64,000 nucleotides of DNA from DATAES01 sp963802415 (GTDB taxonomy: Bacteria > Actinomycetota > Acidimicrobiia > Acidimicrobiales > JACDCH01): the NCBI GenBank assembly GCA_963802415.1, contig CAWDIH010000001.1:2790001-2854000 (forward strand). The letters run 5' to 3'. The position numbers were made by a program, and so were the translations under genes. Positions 47,294 through 56,536 of this stretch are shown in pieces. The notes beneath the pieces were generated by a model, which worked only from the letters and a program-made list of their open reading frames with translations, searched no databases and was not told the DNA's origin. How positions within the stretch are numbered: position 1 is the first letter of the stretch; each line of letters begins with the position of its first letter.

Positions 47294-47944
47294 TTACACG
47301 ACGTTGAGTCGGTCGATGACCTCGCCCACTCCGGGAGCGTCCCATGCGGTCTCTTCGGCCTCTCGCCGCGCTGCCCACGAGCTGGTTGCTCCGTCCAGGT
47401 AGATCGTGGACCCGACATTCGACACCTCGATCATCGAGTCGTCGATGATCGCGTTGCGCTTGAAGGCCTTCTGGATCCGGTCGGCCACGTCACTCGGAAT
47501 GGGATCGCTCGAGATCGCGATCTTGTCGGTCATGCCGAGCACTCCGTCGACCCGCCGGACCGCAAATTCTGCCGCCTGCCGCTGGAAGTGATGCCGAACG
47601 TCGCCGCTCAGCGTGACCCAACCCTCGACGACCTCTGCAGTGACGGCGCCCTTGGGAACGAACTTGTCGGCGTCGAGGGCGGCCGCGGCTGCCGTCTCGA
47701 GGTCGGCGTCCGTGATCGCGTCCCCGAGCAGGCCGACCAGAAGCTGGTTGTCGATCTCGGTGACGCCACCGACGAGGTAGACGTCATCGCCGGCGCGGGT
47801 CACCTCGAAGTAAGAGGGCACCGAACCGGTCAGGGTCACCTTCCCGTCGTTCGCCGATACGACGATCCTGGTGTCGTCGAGCTGAGGATCCCAGTCGAGC
47901 TCCTCTTGAACATCGGACTCGAGGAGTTTGTTTGGCTTGTGCAT
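47294..47944 (-). CDS. Triple BON-domain protein
   Basis: 216 residues. Three BON repeats can be seen: VQEELDWDPQLDDTRIVVSA with GKVTLTGSVPSY, then GAVTAEVVEGWVTLSGDVRH, then IEVSNVGSTIYLDGATSSW. BON domains bind membrane phospholipids and occur in osmotic-stress proteins such as OsmY. No signal peptide is seen, so it may be cytoplasmic. Fits the stress block around it. Confidence 0.87.
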   Translation of the reverse strand: MHKPNKLLESDVQEELDWDPQLDDTRIVVSANDGKVTLTGSVPSYFEVTRAGDDVYLVGGVTEIDNQLLVGLLGDAITDADLETAAAAALDADKFVPKGAVTAEVVEGWVTLSGDVRHHFQRQAAEFAVRRVDGVLGMTDKIAISSDPIPSDVADRIQKAFKRNAIIDDSMIEVSNVGSTIYLDGATSSWAARREAEETAWDAPGVGEVIDRLNVV

Positions 47945-48012
47945 GACCGAACCGTTCCTTTCTCAGAATCTCTTGGTCCGGTACAGCGTGCTGAACAACA
48001 GCGCAGCGCACA

Positions 48013-49536
48013 TCACGCACTCGCGTGTGCTACGGGACACAGCTCGGGGTCAGGCTGGACGGGGGGGCCGTCGATGGCGCAGTGCGTCCGTCGCGCCGAT
48101 GCCCGGATGTGGACGCGAGTACTGAGACCAACGAAGCAGACCGGTGCGGCCGCGGCCGCAAGGGCGGCCGCGAGCACGAGAGAGAAGCGGAAGGCGTCGG
48201 TGACTTCGATCGCGCCGCTTGCCGTGGAGAGGCCGGACACCACCGGGATCACTGAGAGGGCAGCGAGGCTTGCGGTTCGGGCAACCGCGTTGTTCACGCC
48301 CGACGCGATGCTGACGTGGTCGGGACTCACCGATCCCATGACCGTCGCGGTCAGAGGCGCAACGAACGTGACGAGACCGAGCCCGAAGACGAGCGACCCG
48401 GGGAGCACGTCCCGAGCCCACGACGCGTCAGGGCCGATGCGCGCGAGAAGAAGCAGCCCGCACGCGGCGATGAGCGGGCCTGCCGTCAGTTGGAGCCGGG
48501 GTCCGATTCGCTGTGCGAGTTCTCCGGACTTCGCAGAGAACAACACCATGAGAAGGGTTGTCGGCAGCAGGGCGGTGCCCGCTTCGAGTGCCGACCATCC
48601 GACACCAACCTGGAGCTCGTAGGCCACCAAGAAGAACGTCACGCCGATCGCGGCGTACATCAGCACTGTCGCCAGGTTCGTCACGGTGAACTCGCGACTC
48701 TTGAAGAGCGAGGGCGGAACCAGCGGATTGCGGGCATGGAGCATTCGGAACACGAAGGCGGCTATGCCCAACACCGCAATCGAGGCGCTGACCGCGATGG
48801 CGGGATCGGTCCAGCCGCGTGGACCAGCCTCGGTGAGCGCCCAGGTTGCAGCGCCAAGGCTGACAATGCCGATGCCAGCGCCGGCGATGTCGAGGTGAGG
48901 GGGAGCGTGCGGATCGAGCGTCTCTGGCACCGCCCGCAGCGCGCAGAAGACCACGAGTGCCGCCACGGGCACATTGATGAGGAATGCCCAACGCCATCCG
49001 GGTCCGTCGACGAGCCAGCCACCAACGAACGGCCCGATTGCACCGAAGACCCCGCCGAGTCCCGACCACGCACCGACTGCCTTGGCACGATCACTCTTGC
49101 GAAAGCTCGCCTGCAGGATGGCGAGGCTGCCGGGAGTCAGCAATGCCGCGCCGACACCCTCCAGGACACGCGCACCGACGAGCACCTCTACATTCGGCGC
49201 GGCACCGCACAGCAACGAGGCGCCGGCGAACCAGGTCGTGCCGATGATGAAGACCTTCCGCCGCCCATAGCGATCGCCGAGGGCACCACCGAGCAGGATC
49301 AGCGAGGCGAGCGAGAGCAGGTAGCCCGTCAGCACCCATTGCAGCGAGCTGACGTCGGCGCCGAGGTCGCTGCCTATGTGAGGTAGCGCGACGTTGACAA
49401 CGGTGGCATCCAGCGATGCCATGCCGCTGGCGGCGACCGTCGCGAGGAGGGCAATACGCCCGCTGGGCGAGTCGAGCGCAAGGCCGCCCTCGTCATCGAC
49501 AGCACCGCCGCGCCTGTCCGCCGCCTGAACGCTCAT
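48013..49536 (-). CDS. MFS transporter, DHA2 (EmrB/QacA) family
   Basis: 507 residues with about 14 helices. MSVQAADRRGGAVDD is the soluble N-terminus, then MASLDATVVNVALPHIGSDL (motif D1), LGGALGDRYGRRKVFIIG (motif A), and GLGGVFGAIGPFVGGWLVDG (motif C). The frame extends to 49605 without sense. A proton-coupled drug or metabolite exporter; substrate unknown. Confidence 0.9.
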   Translation of the reverse strand: MSVQAADRRGGAVDDEGGLALDSPSGRIALLATVAASGMASLDATVVNVALPHIGSDLGADVSSLQWVLTGYLLSLASLILLGGALGDRYGRRKVFIIGTTWFAGASLLCGAAPNVEVLVGARVLEGVGAALLTPGSLAILQASFRKSDRAKAVGAWSGLGGVFGAIGPFVGGWLVDGPGWRWAFLINVPVAALVVFCALRAVPETLDPHAPPHLDIAGAGIGIVSLGAATWALTEAGPRGWTDPAIAVSASIAVLGIAAFVFRMLHARNPLVPPSLFKSREFTVTNLATVLMYAAIGVTFFLVAYELQVGVGWSALEAGTALLPTTLLMVLFSAKSGELAQRIGPRLQLTAGPLIAACGLLLLARIGPDASWARDVLPGSLVFGLGLVTFVAPLTATVMGSVSPDHVSIASGVNNAVARTASLAALSVIPVVSGLSTASGAIEVTDAFRFSLVLAAALAAAAAPVCFVGLSTRVHIRASARRTHCAIDGPPVQPDPELCPVAHASA

Positions 49537-49567
49537 GCCTCGGGCCACGCGTCGATCTCCGAGCCGG

Positions 49568-49984
49568 CTAGCCGCCGACGGCTGGTTTGGCCGTGCCGTG
49601 CACAACGTGGTTGTGGATCTCCGTGGTGAGCTCGTGGATCTGGCGCGTCAGCTCAGTGTTCGACTGCAGCTCCTGCTCCCCAGTCACGAAATCATGGTCG
49701 GCCTTGGCCTGTTGGAAGCTTGCTTGCCGGTTCTGGCCGATCATCACGAACGTCGACAAGAAGATGGCCTCGAGTGAGACGATCAGCGTCAACTTCGGCC
49801 ACGGATCCGACTCGATGAAGATCATCCAGAGCGCAAAGACGATGGCATGGATGTAAACGAAGCGCATCGAACCTGCAAAAGCAGTGATGCCATCTGCAAT
49901 CCGTAGCTGCAGGTCTCTGCTGCGCTGAGCCATTTGCTCCACAACTACCGGGTGGCGTGCAGGACGGCGGTCGGTGTGCGTCAT
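49568..49984 (-). CDS. DUF1003 membrane protein
   Basis: 138 residues. Two transmembrane helices (FVYIHAIVFALWMIFIES and LIVSLEAIFLSTFVMIGQN) are followed by a helical tail with NRQASFQQAKADHDF. This is the DUF1003 layout, a family of unknown function often in stress or metal-linked neighbourhoods. Start MTHTDRRPARHP (49984) has GAGGAC upstream. Confidence 0.88.
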   Translation of the reverse strand: MTHTDRRPARHPVVVEQMAQRSRDLQLRIADGITAFAGSMRFVYIHAIVFALWMIFIESDPWPKLTLIVSLEAIFLSTFVMIGQNRQASFQQAKADHDFVTGEQELQSNTELTRQIHELTTEIHNHVVHGTAKPAVGG

Positions 49985-50071
49985 CGAGTCCTCTTCCTGG
50001 ATCAAATGCGCTCTCTCAGGGCGACGCGCACAAAGTGTGAGCGCGTCGCCCTCGAGGAACGCGACGAGAGC

Positions 50072-50494
50072 TCACTCCTTGGTGAGATCGTCGACTTCCA
50101 TGTGCGCAAGCTGCGCGTCGAGCACGGCGTACTCGGCCTCGTCGATGGCGGCATACGCGTAGTCGATGGCGAAGGCGGCGTCGTCATCGGCCTGGTCTGC
50201 GTTTCGCTGCGCAGACTTCAGGTCGTGGGCGGCGCGCTTGTCGTCGACGTTCTTGCGGACAGCGGCGAGATGGTCGTTCCACGACTTCTGAACGCTGTCC
50301 CACCACGCCGAGATGGAGCCCTTGCTTGCCTCCGCACTCTTGCGAAGCTCGTCCGCTTGCGCTTGCGCGGCCTGCTGAGCGTTCTTCCTGGCCTGCTCGA
50401 CGTCGGACTTCGTCTTGGTCTTCATTGCCGCGGCACGATCCTCGAGCTCCTTGGCTCGTGCAGCGAGATTGGTCAACTGATCAGAAAGAGCCAT
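50072..50494 (-). CDS. Coiled-coil helical protein
   Basis: 140 residues, almost entirely alpha-helical with heptad-like Ala/Glu/Lys patterns (LTNLAARAKELEDRAAAMK, DVEQARKNAQQAAQAQADEL, KNVDDKRAAHDLKSAQRNAD). The lone tryptophan patch AWWDSVQKSW interrupts the coil. AAGGAAG precedes ATG 50494. No domain recognised; a scaffold or stress-associated protein is plausible. Confidence 0.7.
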   Translation of the reverse strand: MALSDQLTNLAARAKELEDRAAAMKTKTKSDVEQARKNAQQAAQAQADELRKSAEASKGSISAWWDSVQKSWNDHLAAVRKNVDDKRAAHDLKSAQRNADQADDDAAFAIDYAYAAIDEAEYAVLDAQLAHMEVDDLTKE

Positions 50495-50685
50495 TTGTGG
50501 CTTCCTTTCGGGGTTTGTGTGGCGAACGCCTTGTTGATCATGACGATCCGGCCGTGGTCTTCGCTTCGGTCGAACGACTGCGTGTTGCGCCGGCCCGCGT
50601 CCGGCCCGTTCACCATCGCTACGGCCACGGCACGGCTGAGCGTGACAATCGGGTTGGGTGCCATGTGCGGGTAAATCTGGGTCTG

Positions 50686-51744
50686 ATGGATCTTCGTCGC
50701 GATCCGAAGGACGAGCGTGACTGGATTCTGCACGTCGACCTCGACCAGTTCCTCGCCGCCGTCGAGATCCTGCGGCGGCCGGCGCTGGCGGGCCGTCCGG
50801 TCGTCGTCGGTGGCGACGGCGATCCGACGCGGCTGCGTCAAGTGGTGGCGACCGCGTCTTACGAAGCGCGGGCGTGCGGGGTGCGATCCGGGATGCCGCT
50901 GCGCACAGCCGCCCGCAAGTGCCCCGACGCTGTGTTCCTTCCGTCGGACCATCCCGCGTACGATGCGGCGTCGGCGCAGGTGATGGCCACGCTGCGGTCA
51001 CTCGGCGGCGTGGTGGAGGTGTGGGGCTGGGACGAGGCGTGCGTGGGCGTGCGCACGACCGACCCTGAAGGCTTCGCCCGCCACCTGCAGGCCAAAGTTC
51101 AGGCCGGGACGGGGCTCAGCTGCGCTGTCGGGATCGGCGAGACGAGGCTCCAAGCCAAGACGGCGACCGGCTTCGCCAAGCCCGGCGGAGTCGCTCGCCT
51201 GACCAACCAGACGTGGCTCCCCGAGATGGGCGCCGAGCCGGTGACCGCCATCACCGGGATCGGCGCCCGGACTGCGGCCCGCCTCGCCGAGCTCGGCATC
51301 GTCACCGTCGCCGAGCTGGCTGCCTCCGACCACCACGAACTGGCCCGCCGCTTCGGCCCGACGATCGGCCCGTACCTGCGGCTGCTCGGCCTGGGCGGCC
51401 ACCGCGCCCCTCTGGTCGACGAGCCACATGTGCCCCGGTCGCGTAGCCGAGAGGTCACGTTCGAGCACGATCTCGCCGACCCGGCCGACGTGGCCGCCAA
51501 TGTGGCCCGGCTCGCCGAGGAGGTCACGGCATCCGTCGCCGAGCTGGGTCGGCGCATCACGCACGTCGCGGTGAAAGTCCGCACCGCGACATTCTTCACG
51601 CGCACCAAGATCAGCAAGCTGTCCGAGCCGACGACCGAGGCACAGGTCGTGGTCGACAAGGCCCTCGCGGTACTCGGCCGCTTCGAGGGTGGCCGCCCGA
51701 TCCGTCTCCTCGGCGTCCGCGTCATGCTCGAGGATCCTGCCTGA
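50686..51744 (+). CDS. Y-family DNA polymerase IV-like protein
   Basis: 352 residues. The metal Asp of motif I is in ILHVDLDQFLAAVEI, and GRPVVVGG with EARACGVRSGMPLRTA follow as in DinB. The second motif reads VEVWGWDEACVGV, retaining Asp-Glu but lacking the usual SIDEA. The thumb HhH (GIGARTAARLAELGI) and little finger (VTFEHDLADP) are present; no beta-clamp peptide is obvious at the end. An error-prone lesion-bypass polymerase, or a specialised relative. ATG 50686 starts the family. Confidence 0.85.
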   Translation: MDLRRDPKDERDWILHVDLDQFLAAVEILRRPALAGRPVVVGGDGDPTRLRQVVATASYEARACGVRSGMPLRTAARKCPDAVFLPSDHPAYDAASAQVMATLRSLGGVVEVWGWDEACVGVRTTDPEGFARHLQAKVQAGTGLSCAVGIGETRLQAKTATGFAKPGGVARLTNQTWLPEMGAEPVTAITGIGARTAARLAELGIVTVAELAASDHHELARRFGPTIGPYLRLLGLGGHRAPLVDEPHVPRSRSREVTFEHDLADPADVAANVARLAEEVTASVAELGRRITHVAVKVRTATFFTRTKISKLSEPTTEAQVVVDKALAVLGRFEGGRPIRLLGVRVMLEDPA

Positions 51745-51778
51745 CCCCGCGCCGGTGCGTAACCCGAACAGTCGGTCG

Positions 51779-52348
51779 TCATGCTTGCCGTCGGGGCACC
51801 TGGAGGTGTGTGGCGACGGTGCGGGCGACGGCTTCGGGATCGTCGCCGAGCCGCGGCGGGAGGTTGCCGTTGATCCACAACGTGACGAAGCCGTGCACGA
51901 TCGACCACGCGGCGACTCCGGCGGCGATTTGCTCCTGGCTAGCGTCGCTGCTTCCGTAGAGGAGAGCGGCGGTCTCCTGTTTCGCTTCCTGTACCGCGGG
52001 ATCGTCGTGGTCGTAGAGGGCAGGGTGGTACATGACCTCGAAATGCGCGGGATGCGCGATCGCGAAGCGGACGTACGCGATCCCCATCTCGAGGAAGCTT
52101 TGCTGCTGCTCTCGGGCGGCGAGCAGAGCATCAGCGAGTATGTGGTAGCCCTCGGCCGCGACCGCAGCGAGGAGGCCCGCTCTGTCGCCGAAGTGGTACG
52201 TCGCCGCGGTGTGGGTCACCCCCGCACGCCGTGCCACTTCTCGCAGACTCATCGCGGCGGCGCCGGTCTCCTGGATGGTCTCGACCGCCGCGGCGAGCAG
52301 CACAGGCCTGAGGTTGCCGTGATGGTATGGCCGTCGCTTTGGTGACAT
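51779..52348 (-). CDS. TetR-family transcriptional regulator
   Basis: 189 residues. The N-terminal HTH reads AMSLREVARRAGVTHTAATY with YHFGDRAGLLAAVAAEGY, and the C-terminal ligand domain has AYVRFAIAHPAHFEVMYHPA and SIVHGFVTLWI, as in WHG-type TetR proteins. ATG 52348 is the family start. It is divergent from the cupin gene, which it probably represses. Confidence 0.88.
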   Translation of the reverse strand: MSPKRRPYHHGNLRPVLLAAAVETIQETGAAAMSLREVARRAGVTHTAATYHFGDRAGLLAAVAAEGYHILADALLAAREQQQSFLEMGIAYVRFAIAHPAHFEVMYHPALYDHDDPAVQEAKQETAALLYGSSDASQEQIAAGVAAWSIVHGFVTLWINGNLPPRLGDDPEAVARTVATHLQVPRRQA

Positions 52349-52375
52349 CGGTCGCTTCCTCTTGCAATCTCGCCG

Positions 52376-52406
52376 TTGGCAACTAGATTTTACCACTGGA
52401 AAGATA
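52376..52406 (+). promoter_or_regulatory. Putative cupin promoter/TetR site
   Basis: TTGGCA (52376-52381) and AAAGAT (about 52400) give a plausible -35/-10 pair with an 18-base spacer. An imperfect dyad TTTACCACTGGAAA lies between them and could be the TetR operator. Prediction only. Confidence 0.35.
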
Positions 52407-52423
52407 CCGAGGGAGGAAGAAGG

Positions 52424-52753
52424 ATGACCACGATTCCGCTACTCGACGGATGGGACATTCACATCGCAGCCGACACCCCGTGGGTGCCCTGGGGGGAAGG
52501 CGGCAACGCCCGCGCCAAGATTCTCGGTACCGGCGACGGCTACACGCTTGCGCTGGTCGAGGCGGAGCAGGGCTACACCGGCACGCCACACGAGCACACG
52601 TACACCGAATTCCTGTACGTGATCGCCGGCCGTCTTCGCAATCAGGGTCGATCCATGGAGGCGGGTGACGCATACGTCGCCTCGATCGGGTCGACGCACA
52701 CCGACTTCGAAGCGGAGACCCCGTCGACCTACATCAGCATCTTCAAGATCTGA
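52424..52753 (+). CDS. Cupin-domain protein
   Basis: 109 residues. The cupin metal site reads TPHEHTYTEFLYVIAGRLRN (His, His, Glu), with the second His in GSTHTDFEAETP. A single small beta-barrel that may bind a ligand or act as a dioxygenase or isomerase; substrate unknown. GGAAGAAGG precedes ATG 52424. The membrane gene starts 8 bp after its stop. Confidence 0.85.
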   Translation: MTTIPLLDGWDIHIAADTPWVPWGEGGNARAKILGTGDGYTLALVEAEQGYTGTPHEHTYTEFLYVIAGRLRNQGRSMEAGDAYVASIGSTHTDFEAETPSTYISIFKI

Positions 52754-52761
52754 GGACTCAC

Positions 52762-53175
52762 ATGTCGAGCGAGAGTCTTCGCGTGGCCGGCGTGCTGCTG
52801 ATCGTGTTCCCCACCGTTGTGTTCGGTGGCGCGAGCCTGCTGTGGCATTGGATCACCGCCCAGACCGCGTACTACGACCACCCGCTACGACGGAGCCTGT
52901 GGCGCGCCGGACATGCGCATGCCGGTGTGCTGCTCATCCTGTCGCTCGTCGCGCTGTCGCTCGTGGACAGCGCCCAGCTCAGCGACGGGTGGAAGCAGGT
53001 GGTGCGAACGTCGTTTCCCGTCGCCGCGCTGCTGCTGCCCATCGCATATTTCTTGTCGATCCTGCGTTCCGACGCGACGCGGCCGAACGGTCTCGTCAAC
53101 CTCGCCTACGTGGGTGGTGTGGTTCTCAGCGTCGGGATGCTGACGCTCGGCATCGGACTCGTGCGCGCCGCGTAA
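52762..53175 (+). CDS. Small membrane protein of unknown function
   Basis: 137 residues with four hydrophobic helices (VAGVLLIVFPTVVFGGASLL, AGVLLILSLVALSLV, FPVAALLLPIAYFLSIL, GGVVLSVGMLTLGIGLVRA). The periplasmic or cytoplasmic loop has histidines in LWRAGHAHAG, a pattern that might bind metal or haem. It lies in one transcript with the cupin. No family named. Confidence 0.68.
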   Translation: MSSESLRVAGVLLIVFPTVVFGGASLLWHWITAQTAYYDHPLRRSLWRAGHAHAGVLLILSLVALSLVDSAQLSDGWKQVVRTSFPVAALLLPIAYFLSILRSDATRPNGLVNLAYVGGVVLSVGMLTLGIGLVRAA

Positions 53176-53287
53176 CCAATACTCACGGTCTCATCCGCAT
53201 GTGGGAGGCACCAAGTTCGACATCGCGGCCTCGCCGTGTGTGCCCGCAGCGAGAAGGATGCACATATGCGCGCTCCGTGGCGTGCGA

Positions 53288-53335
53288 TGCTCAGGACCGT
53301 GGCGACCATCCGCCCAGTGCAGATGACGCCTCGTT
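53288..53335 (+). repeat. Direct repeat, left copy (GNAT 5' end remnant)
   Basis: TGCTCAGGAC, then GTGGCGACCATC and CAGATGACGCCTCGTT recur at 53863-53915 with small indels. Translated, this copy gives the N-terminal ATIRP..ADDAS of an acetyltransferase followed by unrelated sequence. The pair flanks the YggT gene. Confidence 0.6.
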
Positions 53336-53383
53336 GGCACAGCCGCACGATCTCTACTGCTCGAACCGAGGAGATAGACGAAG

Positions 53384-53860
53384 ATGGCAGATCAACAGGT
53401 TCACGCTGTCCACGAGCGAAGAGTCATCGTGCTGGTGGCCCGCGCGATCAGCTACCTCGTCTACTTCTATCTCATCGCGGTGGAGATCATTCTCGTCATG
53501 GGGTTCTTCCTCCTGTTGTTCGGGGCGAACCCGTCGGCGGGCTTCACGGAGTGGGTGTACCGCAACCTCGACCGTGTCATGGAGCCCTTCAGGGGCATAT
53601 TCACCCCGATCGAACTCGGTACGACCAACGGCAACGTCGAGTCGATCTTCGAAACGTCAGTTCTGTTCGCGATGATCATCTACGGCATCCTCGCGCTGGT
53701 ATTGCACGCGCTGATCTCGTGGCTCTCTCAACGACTGCGGTATCTCGAAGCAGCAGCTGATGCCCAGCGTCGCGAGCAGAGCGATCGACTTGCGGCCGAA
53801 GCAGCAGCCACGACGCTGCCATCGCCGGGTTCGGTTCAGCCGCCACCTCCCGACGCCTGA
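53384..53860 (+). CDS. YggT-family membrane protein
   Basis: 158 residues. Two membrane helices (LVYFYLIAVEIILVMGFFLL and FAMIIYGILALVLHALISWL) flank the YggT loop (YRNLDRVMEPFRGIFTPIEL). The C-terminus is a charged helix with proline-rich tail. ATG 53384 has GGAGATAGACGA upstream. Function unknown, linked to envelope or division in some bacteria. It lies inside a 50-bp direct repeat. Confidence 0.82.
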   Translation: MADQQVHAVHERRVIVLVARAISYLVYFYLIAVEIILVMGFFLLLFGANPSAGFTEWVYRNLDRVMEPFRGIFTPIELGTTNGNVESIFETSVLFAMIIYGILALVLHALISWLSQRLRYLEAAADAQRREQSDRLAAEAAATTLPSPGSVQPPPPDA

Positions 53861-53862
53861 CG

Positions 53863-53915
53863 TGCTCAGGACCCGTGGCGACCATTCGACCCGCGTGTGC
53901 AGATGACGCCTCGTT
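53863..53915 (+). repeat. Direct repeat, right copy
   Basis: Matches 53288-53335 (see that entry). This copy is the real 5' end of the acetyltransferase gene. Confidence 0.6.
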
Positions 53916-54370
53916 CCTCGAGTCCATGCTCGTCGAGGCCGTCAACTGGAACCCGGAGCGCGCTCGACATCTCCCGGGCCGAGGTCTTGGCGCGGCCGGA
54001 TTTCGCGGACTATGTCGAAGGCTGGCCACGCGACGGTGACGTCGGCGTAGTCGCCGAAGATGAGCGGGGTGAACCGGTTGGCGCTGCTTGGTGCCGGCAT
54101 CTGTCCGACGACGATCCGGGATACGGATTCGTTGACTCGTCGATTCCGGAGGTGACGATCGGCGTGGTCGCGGGTCTGCGCGGCAAAGGCGTGGGACTTG
54201 GACTCCTCGAGCATCTCGCCACCGAGGCATCACGTGCCGGTGTCACCGCGCTGAGCCTCAGTGTGGAAGATGCCAATCCGGCGATGCGGCTCTATCGGCG
54301 ACAGGGATACGTTGTCGTTCGCGAGGTCGGCGACGCCGCGATTATGCGACTCGACCTGAGTGAGAAGTAG
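53875..54370 (+). CDS. GNAT acetyltransferase, frameshift near 53957
   Basis: About 164 residues. GTG 53875 gives ATIRPACADDASFLESMLVE to WNPER; the next frame resumes ALDISRAEVLARPDFADY and completes the GNAT fold, with acetyl-CoA loop VAGLRGKGVGLGLLEHLATE and the C-terminal NPAMRLYRRQGYVVVREV. The break lies in a GCGC run. Substrate unknown; a small-molecule or ribosomal-protein acetylase is possible. Confidence 0.78.
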
Positions 54371-54375
54371 CGGCA

Positions 54376-54448
54376 CTTCCGCGGTAGCGGCGATACCCGT
54401 GCGGAAGGTTCCGCGCCGACTACACGAGGCGGCAAACGGCGCGGAACC
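54376..54448 (+). terminator. Two tandem hairpins
   Basis: CTTCCGCGGTA pairs with TACCCGTGCGGAAG (54376-54407), and GGTTCCGCGCCG (54407-54418) pairs perfectly with CGGCGCGGAACC (54437-54448) around an 18-base loop. They follow the acetyltransferase stop and probably terminate it. The second stem is unusually perfect. Confidence 0.6.
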
Positions 54449-54632
54449 ACTCCGGCAGGCGGCGCCGTGTTCGACCTACCCCCCTCGAATCGATCACCGG
54501 GCCGCCGGGTGAAGTCGTACGCGACGCACGCTCAAATCCCGGTAAAGCTCGTCCTTAGTTCGTCTTTCGACGCCGGTCGCGCTCCGGGAGATCTCCTTCG
54601 CGTCGCTCGTCTGGTTGCGACAGACTGAGGGC

Positions 54633-55115
54633 GTGCATGTCGCGCAGCTGAACGTTGGGCGTCTGCGTGCCCCGATGGACGATCCGATGATCGACGACTT
54701 TCGCACGAACCTGGACCGGATCAACACGCTGGCGGAGGACAGTCCGGGGTACGTGTGGCGGCTTCAGGACGAGAGTGGGAACGCGACCAGCATCAAGCCT
54801 TTCGAGGACGACCTCGAGATCATCAACCTCACGGTCTGGTCCTCGATTGACGCCCTCGCCGACTTCACCTATCGCTCCGGCCACGTTGAGATCCTCCGTC
54901 GTCGCCGTGACTTCTTCGAGCTCGGGACGCAACCGATCCTGTGCCTCTGGTGGATCCCCGAGGACACGATCCCATCGGTGCACGAAGCCATCGGGCGTCT
55001 CGAACACCTCCGAGTGCACGGTCCTACGCCGACGGCCTTCACATTCCGCTATCGCTTCGATCCCGAAGGCGCCAAGGGACACGTCGGCAGTGCGCGCGAC
55101 ACCTGCCCTGCCTGA
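54633..55115 (+). CDS. DUF3291 protein
   Basis: 160 residues. The family blocks HVAQLNVGRLRAPMDDPM, FRTNLDRINTLAEDSPGYVW and WWIPEDTIPSVHEAIGRLEH are clear; the fold is a ferredoxin-like antibiotic-monooxygenase type, role unknown. GTG 54633 chosen; ATG further in lacks the first strand. The P450 starts 2 bp after the stop, suggesting one transcript. Confidence 0.85.
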   Translation: MHVAQLNVGRLRAPMDDPMIDDFRTNLDRINTLAEDSPGYVWRLQDESGNATSIKPFEDDLEIINLTVWSSIDALADFTYRSGHVEILRRRRDFFELGTQPILCLWWIPEDTIPSVHEAIGRLEHLRVHGPTPTAFTFRYRFDPEGAKGHVGSARDTCPA

Positions 55116-55117
55116 CC

Positions 55118-56354
55118 GTGACTACGACCATCGACCGACCTGTCATCGACATCCTCGATCGTGAGTTCTGGCGGCGGAATCCACACGACGCGTGGACATG
55201 GGCGCGGGCCAACGATCCGGTCCATTTGGACGAGCGCAGTGGGATCTGGTGCATCACGAAGCATGCCGACGTCGTCTTCGTGGGGCGCAACGCGGACGTC
55301 TTCTCGTCCGACGGGGCGTACCGGCTCAACGAGTCGCCGGGCGAGTCGAACATGATCGCCAACGACGATCCTGTCCACTTGCATCAGCGGCGTCTGGTGA
55401 ATCGTGAGTTCACGTCGCGCGCGGTGAATGCGCAGACAGGGATGCTGGTCGAGATGATCGACAGGCTCGTGGATCCCTTGACGCCTCTGGGGCGCACGGA
55501 GGTGGTCAAGGATCTCGCCGGTCAGTTGCCCGCGCGGTTCACGGCGTGGCTGCTCGGACTCGATGAAGACGAGTGGTGGCCGACGATGAAGAGATGGAGC
55601 GAGGAGCTCATGCGTCTCGACGCTGCGCCGCAGGACAACGAGCTGTTGATGACGTTGATGTCGACGTTGCAGCAGCTCATGGCGACGGTGGTCGAGAAGA
55701 CGGACGAGTTCCGTGCGTGTCCGGCGCAAGGTTTGATGTCGACGTGGGCGAATGGCGCGATGCTCGACGGCTCGCCCCATGCCGGTGGAGACGATCTTCC
55801 ACGAGACCGGCTTGTTCCTATCGGGTGGTTCGGAGACGACGCGCACCGCGATTGCTCATGGTTTGCGCGTCTTCTGCGATCACGCCGAGCAGTGGGAGTT
55901 GCTCTACGAGCATCCGGAACGCATGAAGACTGCGGCCGACGAGGTCATTCGGTGGGTGACGCCGCTCAACAACATGTTCCGCAAGGCGACGCGTGCCGTC
56001 GAGATGCGAGGCGTTCACATCGAGGCCGGAGATCGAGTGATGCTCGTGTATCCGTCGGCGAATCGTGACGAGGACGTGTTCGACGATCCGTTCACGTTCG
56101 ACGTGACACGAGCGCCGAACAGCCACATTGCGTTCGGATATGGGACGCATTTCTGTCTCGGCGCCAACTATGCCCGTCATGAGCTCGAGTTGTTGTTGGG
56201 GAAGTTGACGCGTGACTGGACGAACCTGCGCGTCGTCACCGAGCCCGACGTCGAGCCCAACATCTTCGCCCGTGCCGTCCGATCGTTCGAACTCGGATTC
56301 GACGCCGCGCTGAGCCTCATCAGACGGCGCCGGCGGGTACGCGCTCGGTCATAG
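55118..56354 (+). CDS. Cytochrome P450, frameshift at a CCCC run near 55775
   Basis: About 410 residues. The first frame from GTG 55118 reads FWRRNPHDAWTWARANDPVH and HQRRLVNREFTSRAV, the second from about 55775 reads PVETIFHETGLFLSGGSETT (I-helix), EVIRWVTPLN (ExxR) and AFGYGTHFCLGANYARHEL (heme Cys). The break is at a four-C homopolymer (55774-55777). Resembles steroid or fatty-acid hydroxylases of the CYP125/142 type. Needs a ferredoxin partner. Confidence 0.82.
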
Positions 56355-56536
56355 CGTGGACCGCGGCGACGGCCGACGTCAGCGACACCTCCGCAAGCAG
56401 GTGACGGCGCCAGCGAGCGAGCTGACGGCTTGGCCCCCACAGGGTCGGCGCCTCTCTCGCTCCATTGACACGGGAGGGTGACACCCTCAATAGTCCCGAG
56501 CTAGCACGGATGACGCGGGGTGCCTGAGGCGCGACC

